This document shows positions 47,680 to 59,685 of a DNA stretch of 64,000 nucleotides, piece by piece. The notes below the pieces were generated by a model. It made no database searches. It had not been told where the DNA came from and saw only the letters and a program-made list of their open reading frames with translations. This stretch comes from Platycnemis pennipes (taxonomy: Eukaryota > Arthropoda > Insecta > Odonata > Platycnemididae). The position numbers and the translations under genes were made by a program. Where the stretch lies: positions 79,344,645 through 79,408,644 of the forward strand of contig OW121853.1 in the NCBI GenBank assembly GCA_933228895.1, read 5' to 3'. Numbering within the stretch: the first letter of the stretch is position 1; the number at the start of each line of letters is the position of its first letter.

Positions 47680-49114
47680 TTTTTTTAAATAAGGGGATTG
47701 ATTCCGTAGCACTGAAACGAACAAGTAAAATGTATTGCAAAAGGCTAATATTAACCAGAGAGAGTTTTAAACATTATAAAGCACTGGTCAACAAACAATT
47801 GAAAATTTAAATGAGTAAGTCCACCTGCGTTGAATAAACTATAAGTATTCCAGTTCATTTAATTTGTGTTTTGTTTACCCTCCGCATGTATGACAAAGAT
47901 ACGCATTGGCACTAACTTTTCAAGGAGAGATTACAGCTTGATATGAGATGTAAAGCGTTTTGAGGTAAACTAGTAGGGTTCCAAGAATTCAGTCCCTTTT
48001 CAATGCTCAACCGCTATTGACGCCATGAAATAAAAGCGTAAACATTCCACCAAAAGTTAAAAGGAGTTTTAGCCATGGACTTTTTTTCCGTAAAAAAATG
48101 ATAATCTACCCATTGAAAGTTCAATGAATTAGTTTTATTCTGGTTACTACATAGTTCCATGACTTGCCTATAGATAAAGTGAGTAAGTGATGAAAAATAA
48201 ATGTAGTATACGTCAGAATAGTTTATAAGGAAAGTATAGCGTTTATAGGTGGTATAAAAATAAGCGAACACCGTAAGTTAATAGCGTCGCAGTTGGGGGG
48301 CATTTATTATCTATAAGGCGTTTTATCCCTGGCATGTCATTCAACAATCTAACGCATGCATGAAGAGATGCACAGTGAAAAGTGGATCACGTAAAGCAGT
48401 GAAATATATGACAAAAGCTTTAATGTGCGTGGAAATAGGTACCTCTGTTATATTTCCATGCATTCAAGCATAAATGTCCACAAAATACACAGTTACTTGC
48501 CTCTTGTAAAGTGACTTTCAATTATCTGGATTACGTGTTTCAGAAGACGGAAAACTCCTGATACGGACGACCCAAACCAATCTCTCACATTAATCTAAAA
48601 TTTGTTCGAATGATATTTATTATTTTTTTAAATAATAAATATTTGATATTATATTACGATAAGTGGTGGCATTATTATATATATTTTTAAAGAAAAATTC
48701 ACGCACATAATAACTCTCTTTTGTTGTAATTACTGTGAGCAGTGATCGGTATGCATTTTATGGGAAAATGTTTCCAGCCGGGTTTAAAATAAAAGAGGTT
48801 TTTCATTCAATTTTCAATCAGTAAATGAGACTTTCATAGCCTCATTTGCATATATCATTATGTGCTTCCATAGTTTTACTATGATGATTCCATTTTCAAT
48901 TGCACTTATGAGTCACGTGGACGTGCCAAAAAGCCACATGCTACCGACCCCTGGGCTCTGGTTAAAATTTAGTTTCGTAATTGCAGCATTTTATGAAATA
49001 AAAACTGAGCATGTTGGTTCAAGTACCGTTTTTCATTCGCACCTTACACACCTTTACTTTCGAAAAACAGAAGCCGGCAGCAGTAGTCAGGTCAGGCACG
49101 TGCTGTTCAGCCAG
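47680..49114. other. AT-rich, no gene recognised
   Basis: No supported feature. An AT-only palindromic stretch lies near 48,615-48,650. Confidence 0.45.
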
Positions 49115-49330
49115 CGTAATTGATGTGGTAACTGGACTAGTTGTATCCCAACCCACGGTCCAGAGTTCGAACTTTTGTCAAGGTAGAAATTAGCATCGAT
49201 AAAACGGTCCCTAATTCACATCTGTGCGGTGAGCACTTCAATTTCAGTACTTCTTGCGTGGGAAGGGACGTATACTGGCTAAGAACCGTGCACTCTTTGT
49301 TGCCTTTCGCGATGAGGTTTTTTCCATAGC
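49115..49330 (+). mobile_element. tRNA-derived SINE, family B, diverged
   Basis: GATGTGGTAACTGGACTAG and CCAGAGTTCGAACTTTTG stand in for the A and B boxes. The body has GTGAGCACTTCAATTTCAGT, ACTTCTTGCGTGGGAAGG, GACGT and AACCGTGCACTC, in the family-B order. Confidence 0.65.
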
Positions 49331-49609
49331 CAGTCTCCTTTTCTAAGGCCCTTGAAAAGTTACTACTCGTATTCTTTTTCCGACATTCCTAAATGGCGCC
49401 AATGCTCTAATCCTATTAGCCACCTCACCTGTTTACTACCTGACTCCTATTCGACAGTCAAAAAACACCAAGATTTTTTATTCTATTTTTTTTCTATTCT
49501 ATTTTCCGTAGGATTAGGCAGAGCATTCAAATAGATTAGACAACGCTATATTATCTCTGTACTTAGTGTGCTTTAAAAACTCCACTATACTTCAAAGATT
49601 TACACAGGG

Positions 49610-49745
49610 AATAAATCATCCACCTGGACCAGTATCCAGATTTAAATCCCGGACAGAGTGAATGCTTATTTTTCTCCATGGAAATCTTACTATTATGCAT
49701 ATCAGCGGGTAACTCCGTTGAGGTTTTTCGCGGATAGTTCGTTAT
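49610..49745 (+). mobile_element. SINE family C (candidate)
   Basis: CCAGATTTAAATCCCGGA (B-box-like) followed by GAATGCTTATTTTTCTCC, AATCTTACTATTATGCATAT and GGTAACTCCGTT matches the element at 22.1 kb in order and spacing, with about a quarter of positions different by eye. Confidence 0.5.
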
Positions 49746-49797
49746 CAATGAAATTGACTAAATCTACAACTACCTGAAGAGAAAATTGAAGTACACA

Positions 49798-49860
49798 CGA
49801 AGTGTGAAGGGAATGCTACGAAGTGTGAGGGGAATGCTTCGAAGTGTGAGGGGAATGCTT
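49798..49860. repeat. Three tandem copies of a 21-bp unit
   Basis: The unit CGAAGTGTGAGGGGAATGCT plus one T or A is present exactly three times. The second and third copies are identical and the first differs at two positions. The period is a multiple of three but no long frame runs through it. Confidence 0.9.
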
Positions 49861-52081
49861 AAAGCAACGAAAACGCAGTGTGTTCTACGACTGTTGTAAG
49901 GGGACTCGACGATGAATGGATCCAACATATCATTCAATTTGCACCTTTCCCATCCATCTTCGAGCTCAGGATCGCTCGTTCTTTCGCGTCGTGTTCTTTT
50001 TCCAAAGCGGCACCTATATCAAACTCCCAAGGAACTCTAAATGGTTTGGGGCATCAAGAATTTCTCCCCTTCACTCTCACGCAGTTTGTCAATCCCGTTA
50101 CCTCCACCCCGAGGCACTAGTTCTGTTCCGTTGTTCACAGTCCATTTCCAGCTCCTGTCAAACAGGAGAAACGCGAAGTCTTTTTGGCGAAATTATTTTT
50201 TAATCGGGCACGTATGTTATTTTCATTCAAGCTTCAATATATTTTATTACTTTCAATATCGTCATGATTTTTCTACCAATACATTGCTAACCTATATCCC
50301 AACAACCTCAATCCAACCTATACGCACTGAATAGCTACAAGAATCAGGCAAATTGAAAAGTTTTAGATGCAAACGTTCCAGAAAGTCACATTTCGGAAGC
50401 ACTATAATAGACGAGAGAAGTTTACAAAAAGATTTATATGCACCCTTTTGGCGCCATCATTGCTGCATCAATGCCATTATGTTTAAATAATGATATTAAT
50501 AATTTAACCCTGGAATTAACAATGCATTGGGTAAAGTACAATGGTTATAGAAGAAAACTATCTGCAGTATTTTCTATTTGAGCTGTAGGGAAGTGCTTGC
50601 TGTATTTTATCCCACAGAAGTAACCGTATTTAAAAAGTACTAATACCCAATATTTTCCCTTTATGTGCCAGTTAGAATAGCATATCTTGCTATTATAATT
50701 ACTGGTTGTGGAAATAAATCTAACGTAGGGTATTACAGAGCGTACTTCCTTTTTTTTAAGAACGTTTTACTCCTTATTGTGTTCATAACAAAACAATCGG
50801 GTCTCACAAATCAGTAACTCAAGCTACCGTATTTATAAAAAAAAATATTGCTGAAAATTTATCCAAATATATCGCGTGATCACAAATTGTATCATCTGTT
50901 TGTCTAAAAGGACCGTGAAGGGAGAATTGGCCGGGAAACCCTATTAATGAACGCACCACACATGCACTGCAGAAGACAGAATACGGCAATAAATAAGAGA
51001 AAGTCAAAATAATCATCCCTCATTTTACCTTTCCTCTTTCGTTGTATCGCCCATATAAAAATTATTTAAGAACCACTTGAAACAGATGGGCACGGTAACT
51101 GCTCACGAAATACGTTATCCGGCGATTAAACTTTAATAAAATGAAACGATTTAGGGTTATCGATGAGACAACTTCCGAGAACCATGGATGGATCCACGGC
51201 CAATTAATCCAACTAGGTCCCAATTTAACAACAAAGTGGAAAGTAATTTGCCTTTTCGGTTGCTTTTTTATATTTGGGAAAGAATTCTGGAAATACCAGC
51301 GTCAGTTTCGGCCTGCGTTGAGCTATTTACAACCGGTAACGTGCGTTTGAAAGAAATAAGAGTTTTTGGGAAGAACAATGAGTTACCCGTACTTTATACT
51401 TGTGCTTCATGATTTGTTTGTGGTCACGACCTTATTGACACAAGTGTACACATAAAAGTTTAATACTAATTGAATGCATGTAATCATAAATATGCGAGTT
51501 AGTGCTTGTTTCAGTTGGAACATTCTGCGTTTAAATTGAGATAATTACAATTTATAGGGACGGAAAATTTTACTGAAAGTAAAGATTCACCATGAAAAAC
51601 TGAATATAATATAAAAATGGCCGATAGTAAAATCTATACTCAAGAAAAATCTAAAAAGATAAAAAAATCTATACTCAAGAAGCTAACGTATTATAGAGTG
51701 GTTAAATATTTTTGTTTGCAAATACTCTCATGACCCTGTCTTGAAAGGCAATGCCAAACTTCCTGACGTGAATGGGCTACCCATAAGAAAAATCACCTCA
51801 ACTAGTCTCCAAGTTACGCCAACACCCTTAAAAAAGGTCGAAGATTGGGAGAGAAATTCACGTTGTAAAATTCATCGTGCTCAAATCACCGAAAGCAAAA
51901 AAAAGTTGAGGAGAGAGCTTCGGCTCACAGTTTTTGCAGCTGTAGAGAGGTAAAATACAAGGGAATGACGAACAATTGCTTCCTCTCGTACCCCTTAAGA
52001 GGTCATTTTGCACACGGCATTAAATTCCGCATTTAGAAGCAGGAGCAACTCGTGCAAATATGAGGGAAATAATTATGTATC
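49861..52081. other. No gene recognised
   Basis: Overlapping frames at 49,878-50,334 in three frames show no domain. A 17-base word, AAATCTATACTCAAGAA, is repeated at 51,630 and 51,665. Confidence 0.4.
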
Positions 52082-52192
52082 GCGAGAATGACTCTACATG
52101 TTGAGAGTGTTCACACGTGAGTGAAGTCCGTGAAAATCCATTTCAGCGAGAATGAATTCACATTTTGAGAACGTTCACACGTTGGGAGCGTC
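52082..52192. repeat. Diverged two-copy tandem repeat, period 64
   Basis: GCGAGAATGACTCTACATGT, TGAGAGTGTTCACACGT at 52,082 is repeated at 52,146 as GCGAGAATGAATTCACATTT, TGAGAACGTTCACACGT. Confidence 0.6.
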
Positions 52193-52499
52193 ATGATGTG
52201 TTATCATGATAATCCATTGTATCATTAGCATACAATGGTGGGCAAGAGCGTTTGTCTTTGCAGAGAAGGACTGGGGCACGGATTTGATCTCATCGGTCCA
52301 TCATTGCCTGAATGAAAGAAATCGGAGGTTGAATGCAAAGGAAGGGGGATTGAAACTGCTGGAGAGTTTGAATTACACATTTGATGGAAATGTGAGATCC
52401 ATTTGGACGCGAAAAATGACTCAGAGGAGAAAAGACGAAGAGGTGTCGTCTGTTGAATGCCCAACAAAATTATTCATGTTCATTAAGCAAGAAATCATC

Positions 52500-52630
52500 A
52501 AAGAGGGCTCCCGAGTGTACCTCCGCGTTGGCTTGCCTCTGGGTGACCACGATTTCTCCAGCCATCCTGCTGGCATCTTCAGGTCACAAGTGTTGATGCA
52601 ATTAATGTTATGTAAGGGCCCGAGGGCCTA
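52500..52630 (-). mobile_element. Penelope-like terminal fragment with hammerhead-like motif (candidate)
   Basis: On the minus strand, CTGAAGA (52,576-52,582) is followed by a stem GCTGG... read as CCAGC/GCTGG (52,569-52,573 and 52,558-52,562), then AGAAA (GAAA at 52,553-52,556). This is the same CTGANGA, hairpin, GAAA order as at 47.6 kb but with unpaired bases either side of the stem. Sequence of the type GATGCCAGCAGGATGGCTGG is familiar from the ends of insect Penelope-like or other retroelements. A 141-codon plus-strand frame (52,206-52,631) crosses it and is probably chance. Confidence 0.45.
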
Positions 52631-53400
52631 GGTTGGCTCTGATTGGCTGGATACAAATAAACAAGATAATGCACATGACACAATTATTGGCTCGGATCCC
52701 AATAAAATAGAATCCACTTGATAGATAAAACTAATTGTATCCTGAATGACAGCAGACGTTATTAAAAGCACTCATCGTAATTGTTTCTGCGAGGCGATAT
52801 TGGATTTTTATAGCATTCGCATTATGGCTGACGCAATTTTGCCATAGATGGTAGAAAAATGAATACGTGATCACCCTTCCTCGAAGTTTGGCTTGAGTAT
52901 CTAAGGATAATTTGTAAAACGAAATTGGTGTAAAAATCTGTGCCATTATAGAAAAAAATGGTGGACATATTACGAATGAACACAATAGTTCACAACTTCA
53001 GGAAGTTTTACATGCACCACTCAAGGGAATGCAGAAAAATGCAATTTTCCAAAAAGATTTTGATTTCATTGCTACCCGGGTTACGATTTGTCACATCATC
53101 ACCCCTCCCTCTGTTTTAGTAATTAAGCATATATCATTTCCACCAATTTAAGACTAAAAGCTGTTTTACCGGATGCCAAAATTGCAAAACTTGAACCGTT
53201 AAATCGTGGGAATTGCATGGAAGAATGCGAAAAAATATAACGTGGCTATTTAGCACACACTTATTCAAACGTTTGGGAAGGTTTTCTTGAAAATATTTTT
53301 CTTACACGAAGCGATTTTCATTGCATATCTCTCCATGAATTACCCTGCAAAAGAAAAAGAGTTCTGTAAAACTCCCGATAAAAGCATTCAACCATATTAC
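52631..53400. other. No gene recognised
   Basis: AT-rich sequence without supported features. Confidence 0.45.
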
Positions 53401-53402
53401 GT

Positions 53403-53580
53403 GTGAATCCTCAGCATTGCAGTGTACAACTCGTGTGTAATGCATTGATTTGCACGGTGAAAACTCCAATTGGCATATTTCCATACAACACAATGCTCTA
53501 TGGGAACCCTCATGTAAAACTACCTCAACATTTTGTCGGACTGACAGGTACTTGCACTGACTTGCTAAAAAACATGGGCC
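53403..53580 (+). pseudogene. Possible LTR-retrotransposon integrase remnant
   Basis: The frame reads ALICTVKTPIGIFPYNTMLY then GNPHVKLPQHF. The pattern TPxG..PY...YG.....LP resembles the end of the integrase catalytic core in Ty3/Gypsy-type retrotransposons. No other integrase motif (HHCC zinc finger, DDE residues), protease or LTR is visible around it, so the match may be chance. Confidence 0.3.
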
Positions 53581-55240
53581 AGTCCCTAACAACGAGTTTT
53601 CCTACCTGCTTCCATATAATTCCATGCGATAGCACGCAAGGCAGCAACCGCGTGAGGGTGATGGTGTGAGGGAGAATGAAGAAGAAACTTCGGCTGGGAC
53701 AATGGAAGATAACGTCTCGGATCGGGGGAAGAAGCTCCCCCAACTCGTCGACGGGGGCGCTTCTGGTGGGGGATGGAGAGATGTAGGGAAACAAATAAGA
53801 AAGCTGTTAAGAGAAGTGGAACTAGAAAAGGCCTATGGTGCACAGTAAAAGGATTCCGCTTGATATAGAGTTTGCCCATCCTTCCTATGCTGAGTCTCTT
53901 GCTAAAAAAATATGCCAAATAATTTGACTCCATATTTTCTTCAACAACTTCAGACCTTCATATACCAACCAATATTACAACTGAGTCAAATAAAAAGGCC
54001 TAAAGAGTCCAATAATGTAGCCAATAAGAACAACGCTACCCCGGGTTAAGTGAATATGCGACGGGTGCCGTGAAATTAGTAATCGCAGGACGGTAAAGTT
54101 ATGGGACGTGCTGTGAGGACATTATTTTATCTGCGTATATTTATCATCTACGTAAAATCTACTTGAGCTTATAGGTGGGAGAAAAACTTTATAAGTTGAG
54201 CTATAAGTGATGAAATGTTTTGAATGTTGTTATATTTTACCTCACCTGCTAATCTTGACCGGCCAAGCCTATTGGGATTCCATAGGTATTTGGACCAAGT
54301 AAATCGTCCTGAATGAAAAAAAGAAATTCCAAATTATCTTTATTTGAAGAAATCTGAAGCCTACTACCAAAGCAAACGCTGACATAAAATGAGCGAAAAC
54401 GAATCAAACTGGCACAAAGTGTCCATTACCCAATGATATTTCCTTGTAATTATTTCCAAGAAAATATACCGCTATCAAACCGAGTTAGTCTCACATTTTG
54501 AACGTCAAAATCGGTAAACTGAGTATTTAACAAGATGTGCTCTTCCTGCGCCAACAGAGACTAGTAATCTTACGAAGAATCTTTGCCACTGCTGAAATTC
54601 GTACCCAACGCCGCGAGAAGGAAGGTCAATACTGCAGGCACGTCACCAGCCTGAAATCCTCAATTAATGACAAATAAATCTGAGGGTATGAAATTTGCTG
54701 TTATCTACGAGATTGAAGCTTTTCCTTTTGCAACTGGGTAAGAAGGTTTTTCTTTCTTTTACTATGTGGGGAAAAGTTATGTTGCCTTTGGCTTTGATAT
54801 TGGATAAAAACCAGAAAGGAAATTATCGCAATTTTCCCTGGTAATCAATCATCACTAGGTCATTGAATAAATCGAGTCCTATGTCCACGATAAAAATAAT
54901 TTCACTTTGGTCCGCGTGGCCAGGAGTTGTTCCATAGTCTCATCACATGCTATCGATATTGGGTGACCAAATCTACTGAAACATCGGGGAAATTGAGGGG
55001 TGAAAAGAACGTCCCTGCGGCCGTAATAATGATGAAAGAGGAATTTCCTAAAAACATAATCTTATAGCCCAGAGAGGTAAGGGGGAGGGTGTGTGCGATA
55101 ATCACGTGCTTAGCAAGGAAAAGAGGGAGAAAGGGGTTTAGCACAGTCAACCAAACCTGAAGAAGTATATATAAAGTAAAGAAGTTCTCTGTTACTCATC
55201 AAGTATTACAGGAAGCCCACTTATAAGCATTTAATACGCA
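53581..55240. other. No gene recognised
   Basis: A GC-richer patch at 53,640-53,830 carries a 60-codon charged frame without domains. The rest is AT-rich. Confidence 0.4.
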
Positions 55241-55310
55241 AGATTGACAGGGTTTGAAACCGAGCCCTCAATCTGGATCACCACTACTCTACCTATCATG
55301 CAAACCGGAT
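55241..55310 (-). mobile_element. tRNA-like SINE head (weak candidate)
   Basis: The minus strand reads GGTAGAGTAGTGGTGATCC then GGCTCGGTTTCAAACCC, resembling A and B boxes. It has no matching body. Confidence 0.35.
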
Positions 55311-56529
55311 CCCTTCGGGATGGAACAAGGCAAAGGAGTCCACGAGGGCAAGAGGAGTGCCAAGGGAAATAAAATACGAAAAAATTGAAGGAGAGGGTTG
55401 GGGCTTCAGGATGAGACAAGGGAGAGGGAATGGGGGTCGAAAAAGAATAAAGGGTAAGAAGGGGCGGTCGGGAGAGATAAGGTGAAATATCCACATAAAG
55501 TATACCCATGCATAATTTACACCGGGAAACCCAAACACTGAAGTTGTTAAGGTCCCATTTTTTTCACATCATGTATTCAACGGAAAGCATTTCACTCGAA
55601 ACCCCTCCCCCCCGATCCATTTCGACCGGCTTACCACCCCAAAGACACACTCATAACACACACGCACTACGGAAGCAACGCTGCCACCTACTGTCGCCGT
55701 CCGCAGACTCGCCCACGCCACCTTGTTTTTATTCCCTCCCACCTTTCCCCCTCCCACGAATCGCCAAGGAGCTTTCATATCGCGCGGAAGCCACCGATCC
55801 ACCGCCCACCCTATCCCGCCCTTGTTTACAAAACGCGTAGGCGAAGGCGTATCGGTACGGACAAGGGTGTGCGTAGGTGAACGATATATGCATAGGTATA
55901 ACAAGTGTACATACTACATATAAATAAAAAAATGGAAGAAATAAAGTACAAAATTGTAGTATCGCCATTCCCCAGGGGAAGTCTGCTTATGCATTATGGA
56001 TGTGCCGTTACGCGATGCTTTTAAGTGAACAGCTTGGGCTCCTTGCGCAATAGAAGTTTGCGTCGTAGGAAATGGTTCATGCGGGCGCGCGTCTATTTAT
56101 TTCCGGAATAAAGACAGGGAAGATCCGAAGGTGAAAAAATACACTGCCTTCTTTTACTCACACCATTTACTTGCAAGGTTGTGCGATAGCAAGTGAAGAT
56201 AGAGCGATAGCTCTAAGTACTGAGTCCGACGAGGACTGAGATCCGATATCCTCGGACATCTCCCTTCCTTCAGACAGAAACTAAAAAAAAATTAATGGTA
56301 AAAGCATAGACGGCACAAGAACGGACCCCATTCCCTGAACATGCAAATTTCACACCCCGTGAGCCTGGATTTAAAAGACGTGAATATAAATTTTGGATAC
56401 CCTTGGAAATGGAGTTTTTCATGATATATAGTATGATTGTAACAGTAAAATTTATGTATAAAATACCGCAGTTATAATAACTAATGTTATACGCTGTCAT
56501 AGATTGCCTACAGCTATCTGTGAAAATTA
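55311..56529. other. Purine-rich then CpG-containing stretch, no gene recognised
   Basis: 55,320-55,490 is purine-rich on the plus strand. 55,600-55,880 is C-rich with several CpG and overlapping 60-110-codon frames on both strands. It could be regulatory DNA, but nothing identifies a transcript. Confidence 0.35.
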
Positions 56530-56620
56530 TAGCGAGGAAGCGCCGTCCTGGCGACCCAAAGGTTGTGAGTTCGAATTCCGTCCAGAGTATGGATGTTGTA
56601 TTTATCCTGGGATGATGTAC
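56530..56620 (+). mobile_element. tRNA-like SINE head (candidate)
   Basis: GCGCCGTCCTGGCGACC is followed by GTTGTGAGTTCGAATTCCGT, a good B box, near 56,565. No body match was found in the window. Confidence 0.45.
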
Positions 56621-59569
56621 TTACGTTAGACAATGCAATGAAAACTTAGTAATAGGAGCACCTTGAAACCCAATACTACTACTACCACTGAATGTCTATA
56701 TTTGGGTATATCACAATTACTCTCTTCAGCGAAACAATATTAATGTTATGAGCCTAAGTGTAGTATAGTTGCATTAAAGTACAAAAACAATTGAAGAAAC
56801 GAAAGTGTTTTAAGTCATCAACAAGACTGAATAACCAGCTATGCACGAAGATAGTTATTTCACCAAAAATCTTCGGAAAGCAGGAAAGAAGCTCCAATCT
56901 ATGGAAGTAATATTGAAGCGAGAGAGTGGAGTGCAATCCTTTTTGGTATAAATAAATGAGCTATGATAGCAATGGCAGCAATAGACCGGTTTTAAGGTAG
57001 TTCTACTGCTGAGGCATCCCTGAGCCTAACTTCACAATTAATGTTCCTTAATTAACTCAGAGTATTCTTCATAAAACATTGAAATTCATTTAGTTCGTGC
57101 TTTCGTGCATGGCAATGTAAAATATTAATGTTTGCTCGGAGTAATCTTCCTAAAAGAAACTTGAAATAATTTTTGTATTTTTTCGTATTAATATTTCCTA
57201 TTGCTGCAAAAGAATGTACAGAAATGTATTTGAAGTTTCTTTAGAGATGTGACTTTGAGACCTGAAGATGGAATGAAGTATTTTCCGTAGTACTGGCAAA
57301 AAGTAGAGCGTTTTGACCTTTATATTAATAAACCAGAATTTAATTTGAAGATAGCCGTTACGCATAAATGTATAGCAAAAGCTGAAAAGGACTACTCGTA
57401 TAAGATAATTGAAAAAAAATTGCAATAGATGTATGACGGAAGAAGTGTTTTAGATACGAAGAGGTTATCTGATAGTACCATAAAGTGGAGAAGTGCGTAG
57501 AACGAATATTGGGATTTTTGTACAGCAATGACGGCATAAGCAGGCTCCACGCCACGAAGCTCTACTATTGCCTATTAAACCGAACTAAGGGTTCCATTGC
57601 TGGGCTGGGGGTATGTTCATTTCCCCATAGATCCTTATACCCAATTATAGGATGCCATTACACAGCTCCATAGTGGTAAAATGGCATCGCAGGCGCGCAC
57701 GACGGCTTACGGAGCGTGAAATGCCATTTGAAGTACACGGGCAGGCGTTTAAATGCGGCCCAATCACCGGTGAAAGGAAGGCCCGTGCACATCGATGGTG
57801 ATTACCCTTTTGTTGGAGACTGTCCTGGTTCAAACATTTGCATTTAAATAAGGGAAATATTCTCTTTACGGTGGCACAGCCACAGGATCGATTTCAGCGG
57901 AATGTGCCATCCGAAAACCCTTAGGCTTCAAAAGTCTACGCTTTATACATAAAGGTGTTTCGCTTGAAAGACAAGAATATATTAAGCCCAAAATGCGGGA
58001 ATAGTAACCTCAAGAACTCAAAACTAGATCTTGAAATTTTCTCGCCAAAATTAAGTCACATAAATAGGAAATAGATCTTGAAGTATATGAAATCTCTAAG
58101 TTTTGTAAATAGATTTTAGCTAGACACATCGTGAAATTTCTAAGAAGCAGCTATGAACGTGTGTTAAGGTTAGTGAATAGTAACCAAAAGAGTTTGCGAT
58201 TTATCCTAAAAAATAAGTAAACGCCTTCTCACCTTTCTAGTTTATATCTCTTGCAACGTTCTTGCAAGACTCAAATTATTAATATTCTGGATCCAACACG
58301 AACATAGTGTCCAAGAATTGACCGCAACATGGTGTAGCAAGCACAACCCTACTCTTAGCAATAGCTCAATACTGCCAAGCACACCATTATATTGTTAGTG
58401 ACTACAGTATCAGTTTTTAGTTTCAATTCAATGAATAAACATGAACTAAGAGTAGCATCACATAAAGCATATCTGCTTCTAATCATCAATATTCTAAGAT
58501 TGATTAGACGCGGGTCTCCGATCAATTCACTTAACATTCTAAGCTCTTTATCAATATTATTCCTTTTTTAGACTTACTGGGAGAAAAGTGGGCTCCTTAT
58601 AAGGCGGATGATTATTTTCTGTCCCTTTTAAACGAGATAAGTTGTTGAAATTCACCTAGAAATCATACGGTATCGCTATTAATAATAAAAGTATGGCAAA
58701 TAAACTTTTTTGACGATTTCCTGATAAAAAATAAAAATACGGAGGCAGCTGAAAAGGGATATAAAAGGGTGCTCATTAGGCCCAACGACCTTGGCATTTA
58801 ATCGGTAGGTACGACCCTCTGATGAGAGGCCTGTGGACAAGGATTTCTCGGAGCCGGGGCGAAGGCGTAATTGCTTAATGGGAAGAAAAGGAGAGAAATG
58901 AGAGGAAGCCCGAATCAAAAAGCTTGGCCTCCCCTATCATTTCACGTGCTGTCTTAGGTGGTCGTGACGGTGAATGGGGGCGATTCTCGGGTTTTATCTC
59001 CACGCTCTTAATCCTGGCGACACTCATAAAGACGTTGACCAAAGGAGGAAATCCCATCTTCTCAGAACCACCTTGGAAGGTGTTAAAAATTAGTGAGGCT
59101 GACGAGATTCTCAGCTATATACAAGGATGGGTGTTTTTACGCGCAGCGGATGATACTGAAAAACTGATTTGCGAGTGAAGTGGAAAGTGAAATAAATAAA
59201 ATTTACCTTTTTAAAATTCGTAATTCCTATAATAATTGATAAAATGTTTCTTAGAGGCTGAAAAGGGTAATATTCAGCAAAAAACGTCATATTTCAAGCT
59301 AAACTTTGATAGCTGACTTACGATAAATCTATGTCATTTTCTCAGGTATTTTTAAGTAAGGTCAAGGAAAAATTCCAAAATTTCAAAAATATATCCAAGG
59401 GTAAATCTAGCATTATCATAAAAAATTAACAGTTACGTTTTTTTACAAACTTGTTTCATTCGTGGATAGTCTAGTGCCTTCCTTTTTCATTTATTGATTC
59501 TAGGAGTTCACACTTGAGTTTTTAGGTTCTCCAATGACTGAGTTTATATCGCAATAATGTAACCTACCG
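56621..59569. other. No gene recognised
   Basis: Mostly AT-rich. A CpG-rich patch lies at 57,660-57,810. The 84-codon frame at 58,924-59,178 has a hydrophobic centre but no recognisable domain. Confidence 0.4.
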
Positions 59570-59685
59570 TCTTTATTCCAAGACAAACTCAACATTAAAT
59601 TGGAATTTGAACCCACGATATTTAGCAAGCTAGATGAGTAACTATTAGTCTCACTTCTGTGATCTGCAATGTTGGATTATTTGAT
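59570..59685 (-). mobile_element. tRNA-like SINE head (candidate)
   Basis: The minus strand reads GAGACTAATAGTTACTCATC then TCGTGGGTTCAAATTCC, with tRNA-like spacing between box-like motifs. The following AATGTTGAGTTTGTCTTGG has no match elsewhere. Confidence 0.4.

Noticed and set aside
52206..52631. 141-codon plus-strand frame
   Set aside because: It crosses a probable retroelement terminus that reads on the other strand, and its translation shows no domain.
53666..53848. Charged 60-codon frame that looks coding by composition
   Set aside because: Short, no homology recognised, lies in a GC-richer patch with an overlapping minus-strand frame of similar length.
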